A DNA stretch of 64,000 nt from Thermoplasmata archaeon (GTDB lineage: Archaea; Thermoplasmatota; Thermoplasmata; Lutacidiplasmatales; UBA184): NCBI GenBank assembly GCA_022750195.1, contig JAKIWE010000006.1, positions 104,868 to 168,867 on the forward strand, given 5' to 3'. The notes under the pieces are model-generated. The model saw only the letters and a program-made list of their open reading frames with translations. It was not told where the DNA came from and did not search any database. Position numbers and translations under genes: made by a program. This document shows positions 53,201-62,319 of this stretch, piece after piece (position 1 is the first letter of the stretch; the number at the start of each line of letters is the position of its first letter).

Positions 53201-56200
53201 CTCCTCGTACCAGGTCCCGTTCGGGTCGACCGCGCGCGGGGGGGTGAACGAAGTTCCGTTGTCGAGGCTGGTGCTGAAGATCTCGAGACCCTCGCCGCAG
53301 TACGGGAACGGTCCGCTCTGGAAACCTTCCATCGTGAACACATTCTGCCCGAGGTAGGAGTTGCCTGGAAGCGTCGTACAGGCCGAGCCGTTGACGAACT
53401 GCGCCGTCAGGTAGGCCGTGCCGCTCGCCGTGGTGACGATGGCCGGATTGTAGAAGTAGGAGTCCATGACGCCGTTCGACGTCGAGTTAGCGAGGTCCGA
53501 CCACGCCGTTACGAGCCGCTCGCTCCACCGGTCCGTCGCGAGGCTTCCGTTCGCCACCCAGACGTCCGGGGTCGTGTATTCCGCACATTTCGAGGTCGAC
53601 TCCTGCTGGGCCAGGAAGTCGGGGAGACAGTACCGAAACGCGAGGTCAGCGACGAACGCAATAAGGAGTTGGCCCGAGGCCCGATCGAACGTCGTCTTGG
53701 GAGCCGGCAGCAGTCGGTCCCCGGCGTTCATGTACGTTTGGACCTCGATCGGATCGTAGAACCCGTTCGTGGCGTCCTGGGCGTCCTCGACCGAGCCGGC
53801 GGCGACGGCCACCGTCCAACGGCTCCCGTTGTCCGACGACTTCGCGACGAGCAGGTCCGAGACGTAGCCTCCGCACGGGGCCGAAAACGGGCAATTGAAG
53901 CTGATGGCGGGGAGGGAACCGTTGAAACTGAGGTTCGACATGTAGGCGACGACGACGGTGCCGTTCGGGGTCACGAGCGCGGAAGGGTTGGCGGCCACCC
54001 AGAACGGCGCGCCCGCCGCTGCCTCGACCGGGAGCTGGATCGGGGCGCTGAAGTTCGCCGTCCCGTTGCGGGAAACCGCCAGCTGGACGGCCGAGTCCCC
54101 GGTCGGGCAGAAGCTCGTGTACCCTTGCGCGCAGTATCGTCCCAGAGCGCCGTTCGCGAACCACCCCTGGGTGATGTTCGTCCAGGTCAGGTAGAGCGTC
54201 TGGCCGTAGGCGGTGAGCGACGGTCGCTGCTGGATCCAATTCGCATACGTTTGGCATCCGGACGAACACCAAGGTCCCCCGCCGCTGCTCGAGGTGTTCA
54301 CGGCCGAAGGGGACGTCCAGGAGCTCCCGTCGTTGTAACTGAACGCAACGACCAGCTGACTCGAATTGTAGTCGGGTAGTCGGTTGTAGTTGTAACTCGA
54401 ATCGCGGAAATAGAGGGCGGGGAACGGGTAGTAGCATGAGGAGCAGCCGGTAGGATAGGAGAGATTGAACTCCACGAAGGCCACGACCAACGTCCCGTTC
54501 GCGAGCGACGTCACGCTCGGCTGCCAGGCGTTCACGTAGTTGCCCGCCACGCTCTCGTTCGTACAGTCGGAATTCCCTAGATAGCTCGGGGTCGCCCAGG
54601 TGGCTCCTCCGTCGATCGACGTCGACACCCCCACCTGGGTGTAGGTGTAGTTCCGAAGAAGGGGGTACTGGGCCCCGCATGCTGTAGCGTTCGTGTACGC
54701 GGTATACGCGGTAACGAGCACGCCGTGGGAGCTGAGGTTCACGCTCGGTTCGTTGGTGATATTGGTCGGGCCGCAGAGGGGGGTGTACGGGTAGTTGTTC
54801 TGGTTCGTCCCGAGACAGACCGAAGTATTCGTGGCGTTCGGCAGCGCCTGGCTCTGCCAGAACGGGCTGGCGCCCGAACTTGGAGGGGTCAGCAAGCCCC
54901 CCGCGACGGACATCGATCGGTGAACCGGTGACGCGGAGCGCTGCGCACCGCCCGGGGGGTTCGCGCTGCCGTGGAAAGGGACTCCCGAAAGCCCACCGAC
55001 TAGCATGAGGCCGGCCATCAGAAGGGCGACGGAAACTCCGCGCCGACGGTTCAACCCACATTTCCGCCCGGACGAAACCACCCTCGAGAGGACCGGGGCT
55101 AGTGAGGACGGTGGTTCCCCTCCCACCTCGACGGGAGCGTTCGTGTCCGAGGAGTCCCCCGCAGGGGGGGCCAAGGAGGCGGTCGGTCGACGCCCGCGGC
55201 GGCCACGCCAGAGGAGTGCCAGCGTCAATCCGACGGCCAGACCGATCACGGCGAACACCCCGACCCCGAGGTCCGAGGTCAGGAACTGGGTCCCCGCGGC
55301 CCCGCTGTTCGAGCTCGACGGCGCCGGACCGAACGCGGCGATCTCCTCGATCGGCCCCCGGGCCGTGAAGTTCGCGAACGCCAACAATCCCGTGTACCCG
55401 CCCGGACCGTTCCCGGTCCATCCGAGGAGGACGTCACCCGGGTTCGGGCTCGCCTGGATCGAGACCGAGTGATCGAGCCCCACCCAGGTCGATCTCGTAG
55501 AGACCGCTCCGGGCCCGACCGTGGCGACGGAAACCCACACCGAGGTGGCGTACGAAACCTCTACCGGGGCGGTGGAGCTCGAGACCTGGATCGGGAACGC
55601 GGGGGTCGCTGGCGTGTACTGCGAGAGCCCATCGGGAGCGAAGGTCACCGGGACTCTCACGGTCAACGGGCCGGCCTCGAGGCCGGAGACGTTCAGCTCG
55701 CCCCCCGTCGAGTCGTAGGTCGAGCCACCCAGGCTTACCGACCACGGCGTTCCGGGAGCGAGAGGCGTCGCTAGGAGGAAGTGCACGTCGTAGGTCGTCG
55801 GCGTCGGGAGCGTCACCGGTAGGAACGTTGCGAGTTCGGTCACCGACCCGCTCGGTGAGATCGTCGGGGTGGCGTCCAACCCCGAGTAGCTTCCGGGACC
55901 GGAGCCGACCCAGCCGCTGAAGGTGTAGTTCGCATCGGCGAAGGCGTTCAGCGACAAGGTGACGCCGGTCGAGAACCAGGTCGAGCCCCCTAGCGGGCCG
56001 CCCTGCTGGACTGCGGCCGTCCCGCCGACCGTGGACGTGAGAGTGAGGAAATGCTGGGCGCGGAAGGCGATGGTATTGTTGAAGTTCGTGCCCGCCACCA
56101 CTGCGCCCGATCCCGGGGCGGCGAGGTAGCGGGTGGCGTTGCTCGGGTCGGTCCCGTAGACGTACGGGACCGCGTACTCGTACAGGCTGGGGGCGGCGAG

Positions 56201-59200
56201 CAGGTTCGGGATCACGAGCCCCGGACCGGTAGATCCGTAGGGGGTTCCCCCGAGGTCCACCTGCCACGGAGTGCCCCCGGGGATGCCCGTCTGGGTGAAG
56301 TTGAGGTCATAGCGGTTCAAGGGCAGCGGCGCGAACCCGGCCGTTTCGACGATTGGGCCGCCCACCACCAGCGCCGGGTGTGGCAACGTACCGTTGTACG
56401 AACCCGTGCCCGTTCCCGACCACCCTACGAACGCATAGCCGCGCGCCGGCACCGCATTGAGCGGCGGCGAAGTATCGCCGGGGAGGTACCATTGCACCCC
56501 GTTCGGGCTCACCACGCCGCCGCTCGAAGCGAGGACCGTGAGCTTGTACGCCGGGCTGTAGTTGATCGGAATGACGATGCCAGTCGTAACCGAGACCGTG
56601 GCGCCGGTCCGCTCCGCGACGTACCCTACGGAGCCGTTCTCGGAGGTCGCCGGCCCGGGTGAGAAGGCGTAGGTCCCAGGATGGGTGGTTAGGTTGATCC
56701 AGGGGGTCGTCGAACTGAACGTGGTCCCGTTGAACGACAGCTGCCAGTCCGTTCCGTTGGTCAGGTTGGTGGCGTGGAAGGAAACGGTCCCCACCGGGGC
56801 GGCCACATCGACGTAGGCGAAGCTGAGATTCACGGAAATCGTCTGCGGAACCGTGACCGACCCACCCCCGGGAGCACTCCCCAGATAGACCCACCCGGCC
56901 AGCGGCGAGGACCCTCGAACGACCGAGAGACGGTGGACGCCGGTCGGGACGTCGGGGACCGATACCGTACCTCCGCCCGTCCCCGGGCCTTGGGCCATCC
57001 CGTCCCAGGCGAAGTCGAACGACGATGTACCCGGCAGGCCGGGGGCATTTACCGAGACCGAGTACGTGCCATACGGGAGGGTCCAGAGCGTCTCGTTGAT
57101 CGGGTCGTTCATCACGACCGTGTAGGGGAGCGACGTCCCCGTGTAGTTGCCCACACCGGTCCCAGCCCAATAGGTGGGGAGGGAGCTGCTGGTGACGGAG
57201 AGGTTCGAGTCGAGAACATCAGAGCTGGTGACGTTGAGGACGAAACCGATCGGGAAGTACCACGGCATGGGACAGCCCACGTAGAGGGCTCCGGCCGCAG
57301 CAGGGAACCCTCCCACGAGGATGGTCTGGGAACTCACGTAGTAGCCAAAGTTGTACGACGCATTGGCGAATTGCAGGTAGAGGAAGTTTTCCTGTCCCCC
57401 GTTGGTGGTCAGGTCGAACGGTGCGAGCCCAACGTAGGAGATGGTCACTGTGGCGGTGGCGGTGAAGTTGTACTCCCCGGCCCCCTCGTAGCTCGCGTAC
57501 CGCGTCCCTCCGACCTCGAGGGGGGAATTCGGCTGCACGTAGAACGAGCGGCCGAGGGGAACATCGACCACGAACGATGTGACGGAGGGCGTGAACAGAT
57601 TTCCGGTGATCGCGATCGGCCACGTCGCTCCGGTCGGCAGACCGACCTCTTGGACGGTCACCGCGATCGTCGGGGCGTGGGAGACCGTCGCCACGTCAAG
57701 GTCGGAGGCATCGTACGCCGGGTGGCGGAACGACAGCTGACAGCCGCCTCCGGCGCTGACCTGCAGGCACTTGCCGGGGAGGACGCTGGCGACGATCGGC
57801 GAGCCGTTGTCGACCAAGACGGACGAACCGTAGCCCAGGTATGGTTGAAGGTAGGTCCACAGAGGGGGGCGGCCCTGGATGGCGGTGGGCAGGGGCGACG
57901 ACCAGCGCAAGCCGTCGCTGCTGTTCGATAGCCACTCAATGGTAGCCCCATCGAACCCGCTGAACGTCGGGAAACCACATTGCGCCTCGACCTCTAGGTT
58001 GGCCAGGGTCGGTAGCTCGGAGTCGTTGCCGGTCTGGTAGGCTAGGTAGACGACCCCGTTCGACACCGTGAGGCCGATATCGTAGAAGCTGAGCGCCTGG
58101 AATCCTGTGTGCTGCTCCCAGAGGAACGTGTTCCCAGGATCCTCGGTGCCACCCGTCGCGCCGACCTGCTCCCAGGTCCACGTGGACCCGGCGTCCGTGG
58201 AGGTGGCGACGTAGAGCCCCTGGAAGGCGTACCCGCCGTACTGATACGCACCGGAGTTCGTTCCGTTCGTCGACCCACCCCAGGCGACGAACAGCGAGTT
58301 CCCTGTCGTGTTCCACGCGAGGGAGGTCGGGGGTGCGTACTCGAAGAGCGCCGTCATCTCCCCCGCGCCGCTTGGGTAGCTGCGGGTGTCGCCGTACACG
58401 GTGGTGAATCTCACACAGCCCGAGCTGCAGTCGATCCCGACCGGCTCACCGGTCGCGCGGAAAACGGTCGAGAGGGCCCACCGGCTGCCGTTCGTAGTCG
58501 AGGTGGCGGTGACCACATCCTCCCCGAAGTTCGACCAGAGCCCCAACGGGGCGCAGTAGGCGATGCAGCTCCGGTTGGTCACGTAGGCGAGGGCCACCTC
58601 CCCGCTCGGAGCGACCGAGATCGACGGCGACATCGCCGTGTAGTTCTCGCTCGCGTTCTCACCCGGGAGGGTCTGGGGGGCGCTCCACGTGGTGCCGCCG
58701 TCGGTCGACACGACCAATCTGACCGAGATCGGGTAGCTGTTGTCGGGAAGCATCGTGGTGGAGTTGTTGATGTCCTCGTAGGCGACGTAGATCGTTTTCC
58801 CAAAGGCCGCGATCGCCGGTCGTGCAAGGTTGGCGCTTCCGGCAGCGGCGATGATCGTTCCGTTGGAAAAGGTCGAACCGCTGTCCGAGGAGCTAACGAA
58901 GACGAGCGCGTCGGAGGACCGATTCGTGTAGCCGGCGATGGGATCCGGGGCGAGACCCCGAAACGTCGACGAGTTCCCAAACGGCAGGAGGCTCACGTTC
59001 GCCGCAACGTACACACCCTCCACCGCACCGGTCTGGTTGGTGGTGAACGACGGCTCGAGCTCCTCGTTATAGGGGCAGGTCGCGGCCGAGTCGCCCAAGT
59101 ACTGCGGGGGCGCCCACGTCACTCCGCTGTCCGCGGAACGGACAAAGGCGACGTGGGAGACCGTCTGGTTCGGCGACCACCCGCAGATCGTCTGGGATGT

Positions 59201-59761
59201 GTTGAGGATCTTCTCGTACGATAGCCCGACATCGCCGTTGGGAAGGGCGAGGAGGTCCGGGGAGCTCGATTCGTCGTAGGTGTACGGGCCCGACCTCGGG
59301 TAGCAGGTCGCCCCGACCTGCCAGCACACTAAGTTCGTGGAATTGAAACTCGCATTGGCGACGGTCGAGACGTTCTGGAAGAACAGCCCGCTGGCCGCTG
59401 GGGACGACAGCGGGGCCGGGTGACCCACTGCCCCCGTGCGTTCGCTCCCCACGCTGGATGGTAGGGACGCCGTGACCTTCGATGGGGAAATCGCGCCGTG
59501 CGAGACCGGGGTTCTGAGAAGCTCTGAGCTACCCACAATGGAGCTCACGACAATCACGGAAAGCAGCAGGACAATCCAACCTCCGTGGCGCAGGCGGACT
59601 GATGCCGGGGCGGATCCGTGCAGAAGGGACGACAGCTTGCCGCGGTACGCGGTCGACCTCACGAGGCGGTGCCTCGTCCACGCGTTCATCCGTGAGCGTG
59701 AACCCTGCTCACCACTGGACGGTGCTTGCAACCTCATGTTGGGGACCCCTACAACGATCAC
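50216..59761 (-). CDS. Giant double surface protein: two BNR/FTETGLP/InlB-like ectodomains with internal membrane anchors
   Basis: A single 3181-residue frame. An N-terminal helix (about 62-80) precedes ectodomain 1, with BNR/Asp-box motifs (SADSGVTW, STDGGTTW, STDAGSTW), 'VQEVGLPTGATW'-type repeats and InlB-like domains (GYAFVGWSGTGTGSYNG). A transmembrane helix near 1495-1518 and a 50-residue Pro/Ser-rich cytoplasmic linker lead to a second signal-like segment near 1570-1592, then ectodomain 2 with the same domain types, and a final anchor (LPWLVLSVLLIVGAIAGLLV) before the Arg/Pro-rich tail. A TTG at 55054 (MNRRRGVSVALLMAG) could begin an independent second protein, but no promoter, stop or clear ribosome site precedes it. 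Start GTG 59761, or ATG 59737. Secreted sensor or adhesin role inferred. Confidence 0.8.
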   Translation of the reverse strand: MIVVGVPNMRLQAPSSGEQGSRSRMNAWTRHRLVRSTAYRGKLSSLLHGSAPASVRLRHGGWIVLLLSVIVVSSIVGSSELLRTPVSHGAISPSKVTASLPSSVGSERTGAVGHPAPLSSPAASGLFFQNVSTVANASFNSTNLVCWQVGATCYPRSGPYTYDESSSPDLLALPNGDVGLSYEKILNTSQTICGWSPNQTVSHVAFVRSADSGVTWAPPQYLGDSAATCPYNEELEPSFTTNQTGAVEGVYVAANVSLLPFGNSSTFRGLAPDPIAGYTNRSSDALVFVSSSDSGSTFSNGTIIAAAGSANLARPAIAAFGKTIYVAYEDINNSTTMLPDNSYPISVRLVVSTDGGTTWSAPQTLPGENASENYTAMSPSISVAPSGEVALAYVTNRSCIAYCAPLGLWSNFGEDVVTATSTTNGSRWALSTVFRATGEPVGIDCSSGCVRFTTVYGDTRSYPSGAGEMTALFEYAPPTSLAWNTTGNSLFVAWGGSTNGTNSGAYQYGGYAFQGLYVATSTDAGSTWTWEQVGATGGTEDPGNTFLWEQHTGFQALSFYDIGLTVSNGVVYLAYQTGNDSELPTLANLEVEAQCGFPTFSGFDGATIEWLSNSSDGLRWSSPLPTAIQGRPPLWTYLQPYLGYGSSVLVDNGSPIVASVLPGKCLQVSAGGGCQLSFRHPAYDASDLDVATVSHAPTIAVTVQEVGLPTGATWPIAITGNLFTPSVTSFVVDVPLGRSFYVQPNSPLEVGGTRYASYEGAGEYNFTATATVTISYVGLAPFDLTTNGGQENFLYLQFANASYNFGYYVSSQTILVGGFPAAAGALYVGCPMPWYFPIGFVLNVTSSDVLDSNLSVTSSSLPTYWAGTGVGNYTGTSLPYTVVMNDPINETLWTLPYGTYSVSVNAPGLPGTSSFDFAWDGMAQGPGTGGGTVSVPDVPTGVHRLSVVRGSSPLAGWVYLGSAPGGGSVTVPQTISVNLSFAYVDVAAPVGTVSFHATNLTNGTDWQLSFNGTTFSSTTPWINLTTHPGTYAFSPGPATSENGSVGYVAERTGATVSVTTGIVIPINYSPAYKLTVLASSGGVVSPNGVQWYLPGDTSPPLNAVPARGYAFVGWSGTGTGSYNGTLPHPALVVGGPIVETAGFAPLPLNRYDLNFTQTGIPGGTPWQVDLGGTPYGSTGPGLVIPNLLAAPSLYEYAVPYVYGTDPSNATRYLAAPGSGAVVAGTNFNNTIAFRAQHFLTLTSTVGGTAAVQQGGPLGGSTWFSTGVTLSLNAFADANYTFSGWVGSGPGSYSGLDATPTISPSGSVTELATFLPVTLPTPTTYDVHFLLATPLAPGTPWSVSLGGSTYDSTGGELNVSGLEAGPLTVRVPVTFAPDGLSQYTPATPAFPIQVSSSTAPVEVSYATSVWVSVATVGPGAVSTRSTWVGLDHSVSIQASPNPGDVLLGWTGNGPGGYTGLLAFANFTARGPIEEIAAFGPAPSSSNSGAAGTQFLTSDLGVGVFAVIGLAVGLTLALLWRGRRGRRPTASLAPPAGDSSDTNAPVEVGGEPPSSLAPVLSRVVSSGRKCGLNRRRGVSVALLMAGLMLVGGLSGVPFHGSANPPGGAQRSASPVHRSMSVAGGLLTPPSSGASPFWQSQALPNATNTSVCLGTNQNNYPYTPLCGPTNITNEPSVNLSSHGVLVTAYTAYTNATACGAQYPLLRNYTYTQVGVSTSIDGGATWATPSYLGNSDCTNESVAGNYVNAWQPSVTSLANGTLVVAFVEFNLSYPTGCSSCYYPFPALYFRDSSYNYNRLPDYNSSQLVVAFSYNDGSSWTSPSAVNTSSSGGGPWCSSGCQTYANWIQQRPSLTAYGQTLYLTWTNITQGWFANGALGRYCAQGYTSFCPTGDSAVQLAVSRNGTANFSAPIQLPVEAAAGAPFWVAANPSALVTPNGTVVVAYMSNLSFNGSLPAISFNCPFSAPCGGYVSDLLVAKSSDNGSRWTVAVAAGSVEDAQDATNGFYDPIEVQTYMNAGDRLLPAPKTTFDRASGQLLIAFVADLAFRYCLPDFLAQQESTSKCAEYTTPDVWVANGSLATDRWSERLVTAWSDLANSTSNGVMDSYFYNPAIVTTASGTAYLTAQFVNGSACTTLPGNSYLGQNVFTMEGFQSGPFPYCGEGLEIFSTSLDNGTSFTPPRAVDPNGTWYEEISPGLQASMVAAGSEVWVAWTHTSCPGWGGPNATACNMGQDRLVCCTSLTPVAGFTSTTSVIVSRLATGSGLTVTFQETGLPTGTSWTVDFSGELRSAFAPGNLSVGGVPGGTNQSWSAGVIPDGPDARYEPTASVASPGNFTTSTVITWTYTLQFTVRVSTVPNYPAGVGTKTFFRNDIGCTNDTSLNSWGSSYGFDPNGICDYGWTSINYNLTPAPGVTWVDAGAPLRIQAVPLNGSQYGCGSPYGCLDNYANLSFEAWTGNGSGSYNGTVNASTVTVNGPLNETASFGLNGYCAWGNGYYTFGGKWASTCLSGGFTVGFFESGLPTGNPWGVSVYGTGPNQTAPLNVLSTQRALAVNDTALTALVYFEPFTVPSNTPGMVWAATPTPPSPLAGPAESSSILRYALVATTSLELPSTVQEVGLPNGTSWSVAVDGIGFGWGGTVNNLTIAGGLHNLTPEPVYFTNGTGYVPSSIEIDPLVINETWTNVTGGSIAYAFNGSSAIFVNYTPVDELTAQASVGGTITHAGTSWWAAGSTASLTAAANAGFHFVSWTGTGYAGVTRSTPEINVSWSATATPVTEFATFAPNATSEFVVTVTAMGLLPGGTFAVQFNGTTYSGSGTFALPPYAGGDYPISIPFALDNVSSQIRFLPLSFTTNLPQTPGGAYDLGASGGVISIDFATQFALGVASSGRGTVTPAAGSYWESAGNQTALRATPAPGYSFAGWSGTGDGSVNSTASTLNVTARAPIVEAALFLPSPARAPSSFGLTVIESGLPAGTAWAFAAGSGGAGTTGTSATVTGLNGSYWVTVPTVRIDTGDRYVSNVSGSAISVRTNTTLGVSFSLQYLLTVVAGPGGTAAPKTNWYTAHALVMILATPAPGYQFVGWTGSGAPGDYSGAAASWNVSLAGPINETAEFAENPGLAAAPTAGSGLPGFLPWLVLSVLLIVGAIAGLLVRRRPNSGPAGPPTPDAWESGDESGPTGSPATGRGPGRR

Positions 59762-59905
59762 GACGACACTCCGGGCACCGAGCGGTCGAACCTGGTCTCA
59801 AGAACTTGAAGTTCACCGCGAAGTGAGACGTCTCATGGCATGGACGTGCGCGTGGGACGCGGGGCCCACCTCCTCGGTGGGAAACTCCGACCTCGAGCCG
59901 GGGGC

Positions 59906-60940
59906 CTAGCCGGTTGACCCCCCGCGCGTCACGGTGCGCGGCCGTGCGCCAGTCGTCGCTCCTTGGGACTTCCCGCTAGCGATCCAGCGGTCCCACTGGT
60001 CGGTCTCCGGTAAGACCCAGCGCAGTTCGTAGTGCCGATCGAGGAGCGGTCGCGGAACCGAGAGGGTCACGGTGTTCCCTTGCCGGCGGAGTCCATGGCG
60101 TCCCCGCTCCTCGCTCCCCAGCCGCACCATTCGAAGTTGTTCGACGGCGTCGATACGGTCCGGCTGGGCCAGAGAACGGACCCGACATTCGGTCGCTCCG
60201 ACCGGATAGCCCGTCGGGAAAACCACCTGCAGACTCAGCATCGCGTTGGGGGCGAATCGTTGTACGCATTCCGGCCGCTGCGACTCGAGCTTGTTCGACT
60301 CGGTCTCGAGCGAGCGTTCGTCGCTTCGAGCTCCAATACCGGACGGCCCGACCGGGGCATCGACCATCCGGTACCAGGCCGGGCACTCCACATGCAGGTC
60401 CCATCGATGCCAGTTCGATTTGCGGGCCCGCAGGGGGGGGTCGAAATCGACGCGATGGGTAAATTGTCGACCGGGCGGTCGGGCACGGGGCGCCCGCGAG
60501 ACGCGGCTCGAGGCAGTGCACCACCAATCGAAGACCCCCGGAGGGTCGGGGCAGAAGAACTCGAAATGATCGAGCGTTCCCGACGTAATCCGGAACTCCC
60601 GATGGAAAAGGAATCTCGCCGTCCCGGAGGGGCGAATGATCGACGAGACGTCGTACCTCCGGACCTGGATGACCGGTCGCGGCCGAAGCGTGGAGGGCTC
60701 GCCCAAGATGTACGTCCGGTCCTCGCGTCGAACGATCTCGCCTTGGCCAACCAAGGCGGCGAGGTGACGGGCCACCGTGGCCCGCGAGGCGCGGCAGGCG
60801 TTCTGCGCGCTTCCTACCAGCCGACCGAACTCCAGACCGGGGTTCGCCCGAAGGTGCTGGAGAATGAACTGTTGGATGGCCTCGGGGCCGTGCTCCGCCC
60901 GACGGAATCCGGGAGTACCGCTCTCCCGCGTCCTCTCCAT
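59906..60940 (-). CDS. Winged-helix regulator with large uncharacterised C-terminal domain
   Basis: A 344-residue protein. Residues about 18-82 form a winged helix (AEHGPEAIQQFILQHLRANPGLEFGRLVG, ASRATVARHLAALVGQGEIVRREDRTYIL). The remaining 260 residues form a beta-rich domain I do not recognise, with FHREFRITSGTLDHFEFFCPDPPGVFDWWC and several aromatic patches. It may bind an unknown ligand. It sits 145 bp upstream of the giant surface-protein gene on the same strand and is divergent from the sulfoquinovose synthase gene. ATG 60940 is favoured by a CTTATC element 30 nt upstream; GTG 60952 is possible. Confidence 0.68.
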   Translation of the reverse strand: MERTRESGTPGFRRAEHGPEAIQQFILQHLRANPGLEFGRLVGSAQNACRASRATVARHLAALVGQGEIVRREDRTYILGEPSTLRPRPVIQVRRYDVSSIIRPSGTARFLFHREFRITSGTLDHFEFFCPDPPGVFDWWCTASSRVSRAPRARPPGRQFTHRVDFDPPLRARKSNWHRWDLHVECPAWYRMVDAPVGPSGIGARSDERSLETESNKLESQRPECVQRFAPNAMLSLQVVFPTGYPVGATECRVRSLAQPDRIDAVEQLRMVRLGSEERGRHGLRRQGNTVTLSVPRPLLDRHYELRWVLPETDQWDRWIASGKSQGATTGARPRTVTRGGSTG

Positions 60941-60965
60941 CCGCGGCGACACGAGCGAGGATTCA

Positions 60966-60971
60966 GATAAG
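60966..60971 (-). promoter_or_regulatory. CTTATC promoter element (leaderless regulator gene)
   Basis: First T on the minus strand is 30 nt from ATG 60940, in the leaderless range. About 50 bp separate it from the plus-strand promoter of the next gene, so the region is a compact divergent promoter. Confidence 0.5.
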
Positions 60972-61017
60972 AATCCCGACGAATTCTCTCACAGCCCACA
61001 GTCGTCGGTGGAGAGGG

Positions 61018-61025
61018 TCAAATAC
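61018..61025 (+). promoter_or_regulatory. TCAAATAC promoter element of the UDP-sulfoquinovose synthase gene
   Basis: AT-rich CAAATAC 28 nt before ATG 61048, consistent with a leaderless mRNA. Confidence 0.45.
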
Positions 61026-61047
61026 CGCTTCTCCCAAGGCCGAGGCG

Positions 61048-62313
61048 ATGAAAGTCTTGATCACCGGGGTCGACGGCTACTCCGGCTGGCCCTTGGCCCT
61101 TCACCTGCTCGCCCGGGGCCATGATGTGGCGGGCCTGGACAACTTCGTCACGCGGAAGCGGGTCCGCGAGGTGGGGAGCCACTCCGCAACGCCGGTCCTG
61201 CCGTTCCCCAAGAGGCAAGCCGCGATCGAGAAGCATCTCGGCAAGACGCTCCGATTCTACAAGGGGGACATGACGGACTACGACTTCGTGAAGTTCGTCG
61301 TCGAGCGGGAGGCCCCGGACTCAGTCGTCCACCTGGCCGAGCAACGCAGCGCGCCGTACTCGATGATCGACGTCCACCACGCAGTCGCGACGCAGGTCGA
61401 GAACGTGACCGGCACCTTGCACTTGATCTACGCCTTGCGGGAGGCCGCGCCCCGGGCCCACCTGGTCAAGATGGGCACGATGGGCGAGTACGGCACGCCG
61501 AACATGGAGATCCCGGAAGGGTTCTTCGAGGCCGAGTTCCGCGGCCGCAAGGACCGGCTCCCGTTCCCCCGCCAGGCCGGATCCTGGTACCACTGGTCGA
61601 AGGTGTTCGACTCGGGCGACGTGATGTTCGCCTGCAAGATCTTCGGTCTGAAAGCGACCGATGTGATGCAGGGGGTCATCTACGGGACGAGGACCCCGGA
61701 GATCACGGACCCTGCCCTCCTGACCCGGTTCGACTTCGACGAAACGTGGGGCACGGCGCTCAACCGGTTCGTCGTGGAAGCCGTTCTCGGCCTACCGATC
61801 ACTCCGTACGGCCACGGCGGACAGACGCGCGGGTTCATTGCGCTCGAGGACTCGATGCAGTCGCTCAGGCTCGCGGTCGAGCACCCGCCCGCCGCGGGCG
61901 AGTACCGCGTCTGGAACCAGTTCGACGCCGCCTACAGCGTCAACGAACTTGCCGAGCTCACGAAGAAGGTCGCCGAGGAGTTCGACCTCCACCCGACCAT
62001 CGAGCACCCCCCCGACCCACGCGTAGAGGCCGAGCAGCACTACTACCAGCCCATCCACGACAACCTCCTCGCGCTCGGGTACCAGCGCACGCGGACCCTC
62101 GAGGACAACCTGCGTGAGATCTTCCGAGATCTGATCCGGTACCGCCGTCGCCTCGAGGCCCGCCGTCACGTCGTGATGCCGACGGTGAACTGGCGCGATG
62201 CCGACAACCGGGGCAAGCTCGTCGAGAGGATTCCCGTCGCGCACCCCCCGACGTCCTCCGGGGAAGTTCCACCGCCTTCCGAGACACCTGCCCCCGAGCG
62301 GCCTGAAGTATAA
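61048..62313 (+). CDS. agl3: UDP-sulfoquinovose synthase (SQD1/Agl3-like)
   Basis: A 421-residue NAD-dependent epimerase-like enzyme that converts UDP-glucose plus sulfite to UDP-sulfoquinovose. The N-terminal GVDGYSGWP is the Rossmann NAD loop, HLAEQRSAPYSMID is typical of the SQD1 branch, and the catalytic Thr144 (MGTMGEYG), Tyr181 and Lys185 (SWYHWSK) align with the positions in plant SQD1. GVIYGTRTPE follows. In Sulfolobus, Agl3 makes this sugar nucleotide for the S-layer N-glycan. The 6 bp gap to a UTP-glucose-1-phosphate-like uridylyltransferase supports a pathway pair. The C-terminal 30 residues are Pro/Glu-rich. Confidence 0.88.
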   Translation: MKVLITGVDGYSGWPLALHLLARGHDVAGLDNFVTRKRVREVGSHSATPVLPFPKRQAAIEKHLGKTLRFYKGDMTDYDFVKFVVEREAPDSVVHLAEQRSAPYSMIDVHHAVATQVENVTGTLHLIYALREAAPRAHLVKMGTMGEYGTPNMEIPEGFFEAEFRGRKDRLPFPRQAGSWYHWSKVFDSGDVMFACKIFGLKATDVMQGVIYGTRTPEITDPALLTRFDFDETWGTALNRFVVEAVLGLPITPYGHGGQTRGFIALEDSMQSLRLAVEHPPAAGEYRVWNQFDAAYSVNELAELTKKVAEEFDLHPTIEHPPDPRVEAEQHYYQPIHDNLLALGYQRTRTLEDNLREIFRDLIRYRRRLEARRHVVMPTVNWRDADNRGKLVERIPVAHPPTSSGEVPPPSETPAPERPEV

Positions 62314-62319
62314 CCCGGC

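Noticed and set aside
50216-59761. A sequencing frameshift explaining the giant frame
   Set aside because: Both halves are in the same frame with a continuous linker of normal composition, so no frame change is needed; loss of a stop codon cannot be excluded.
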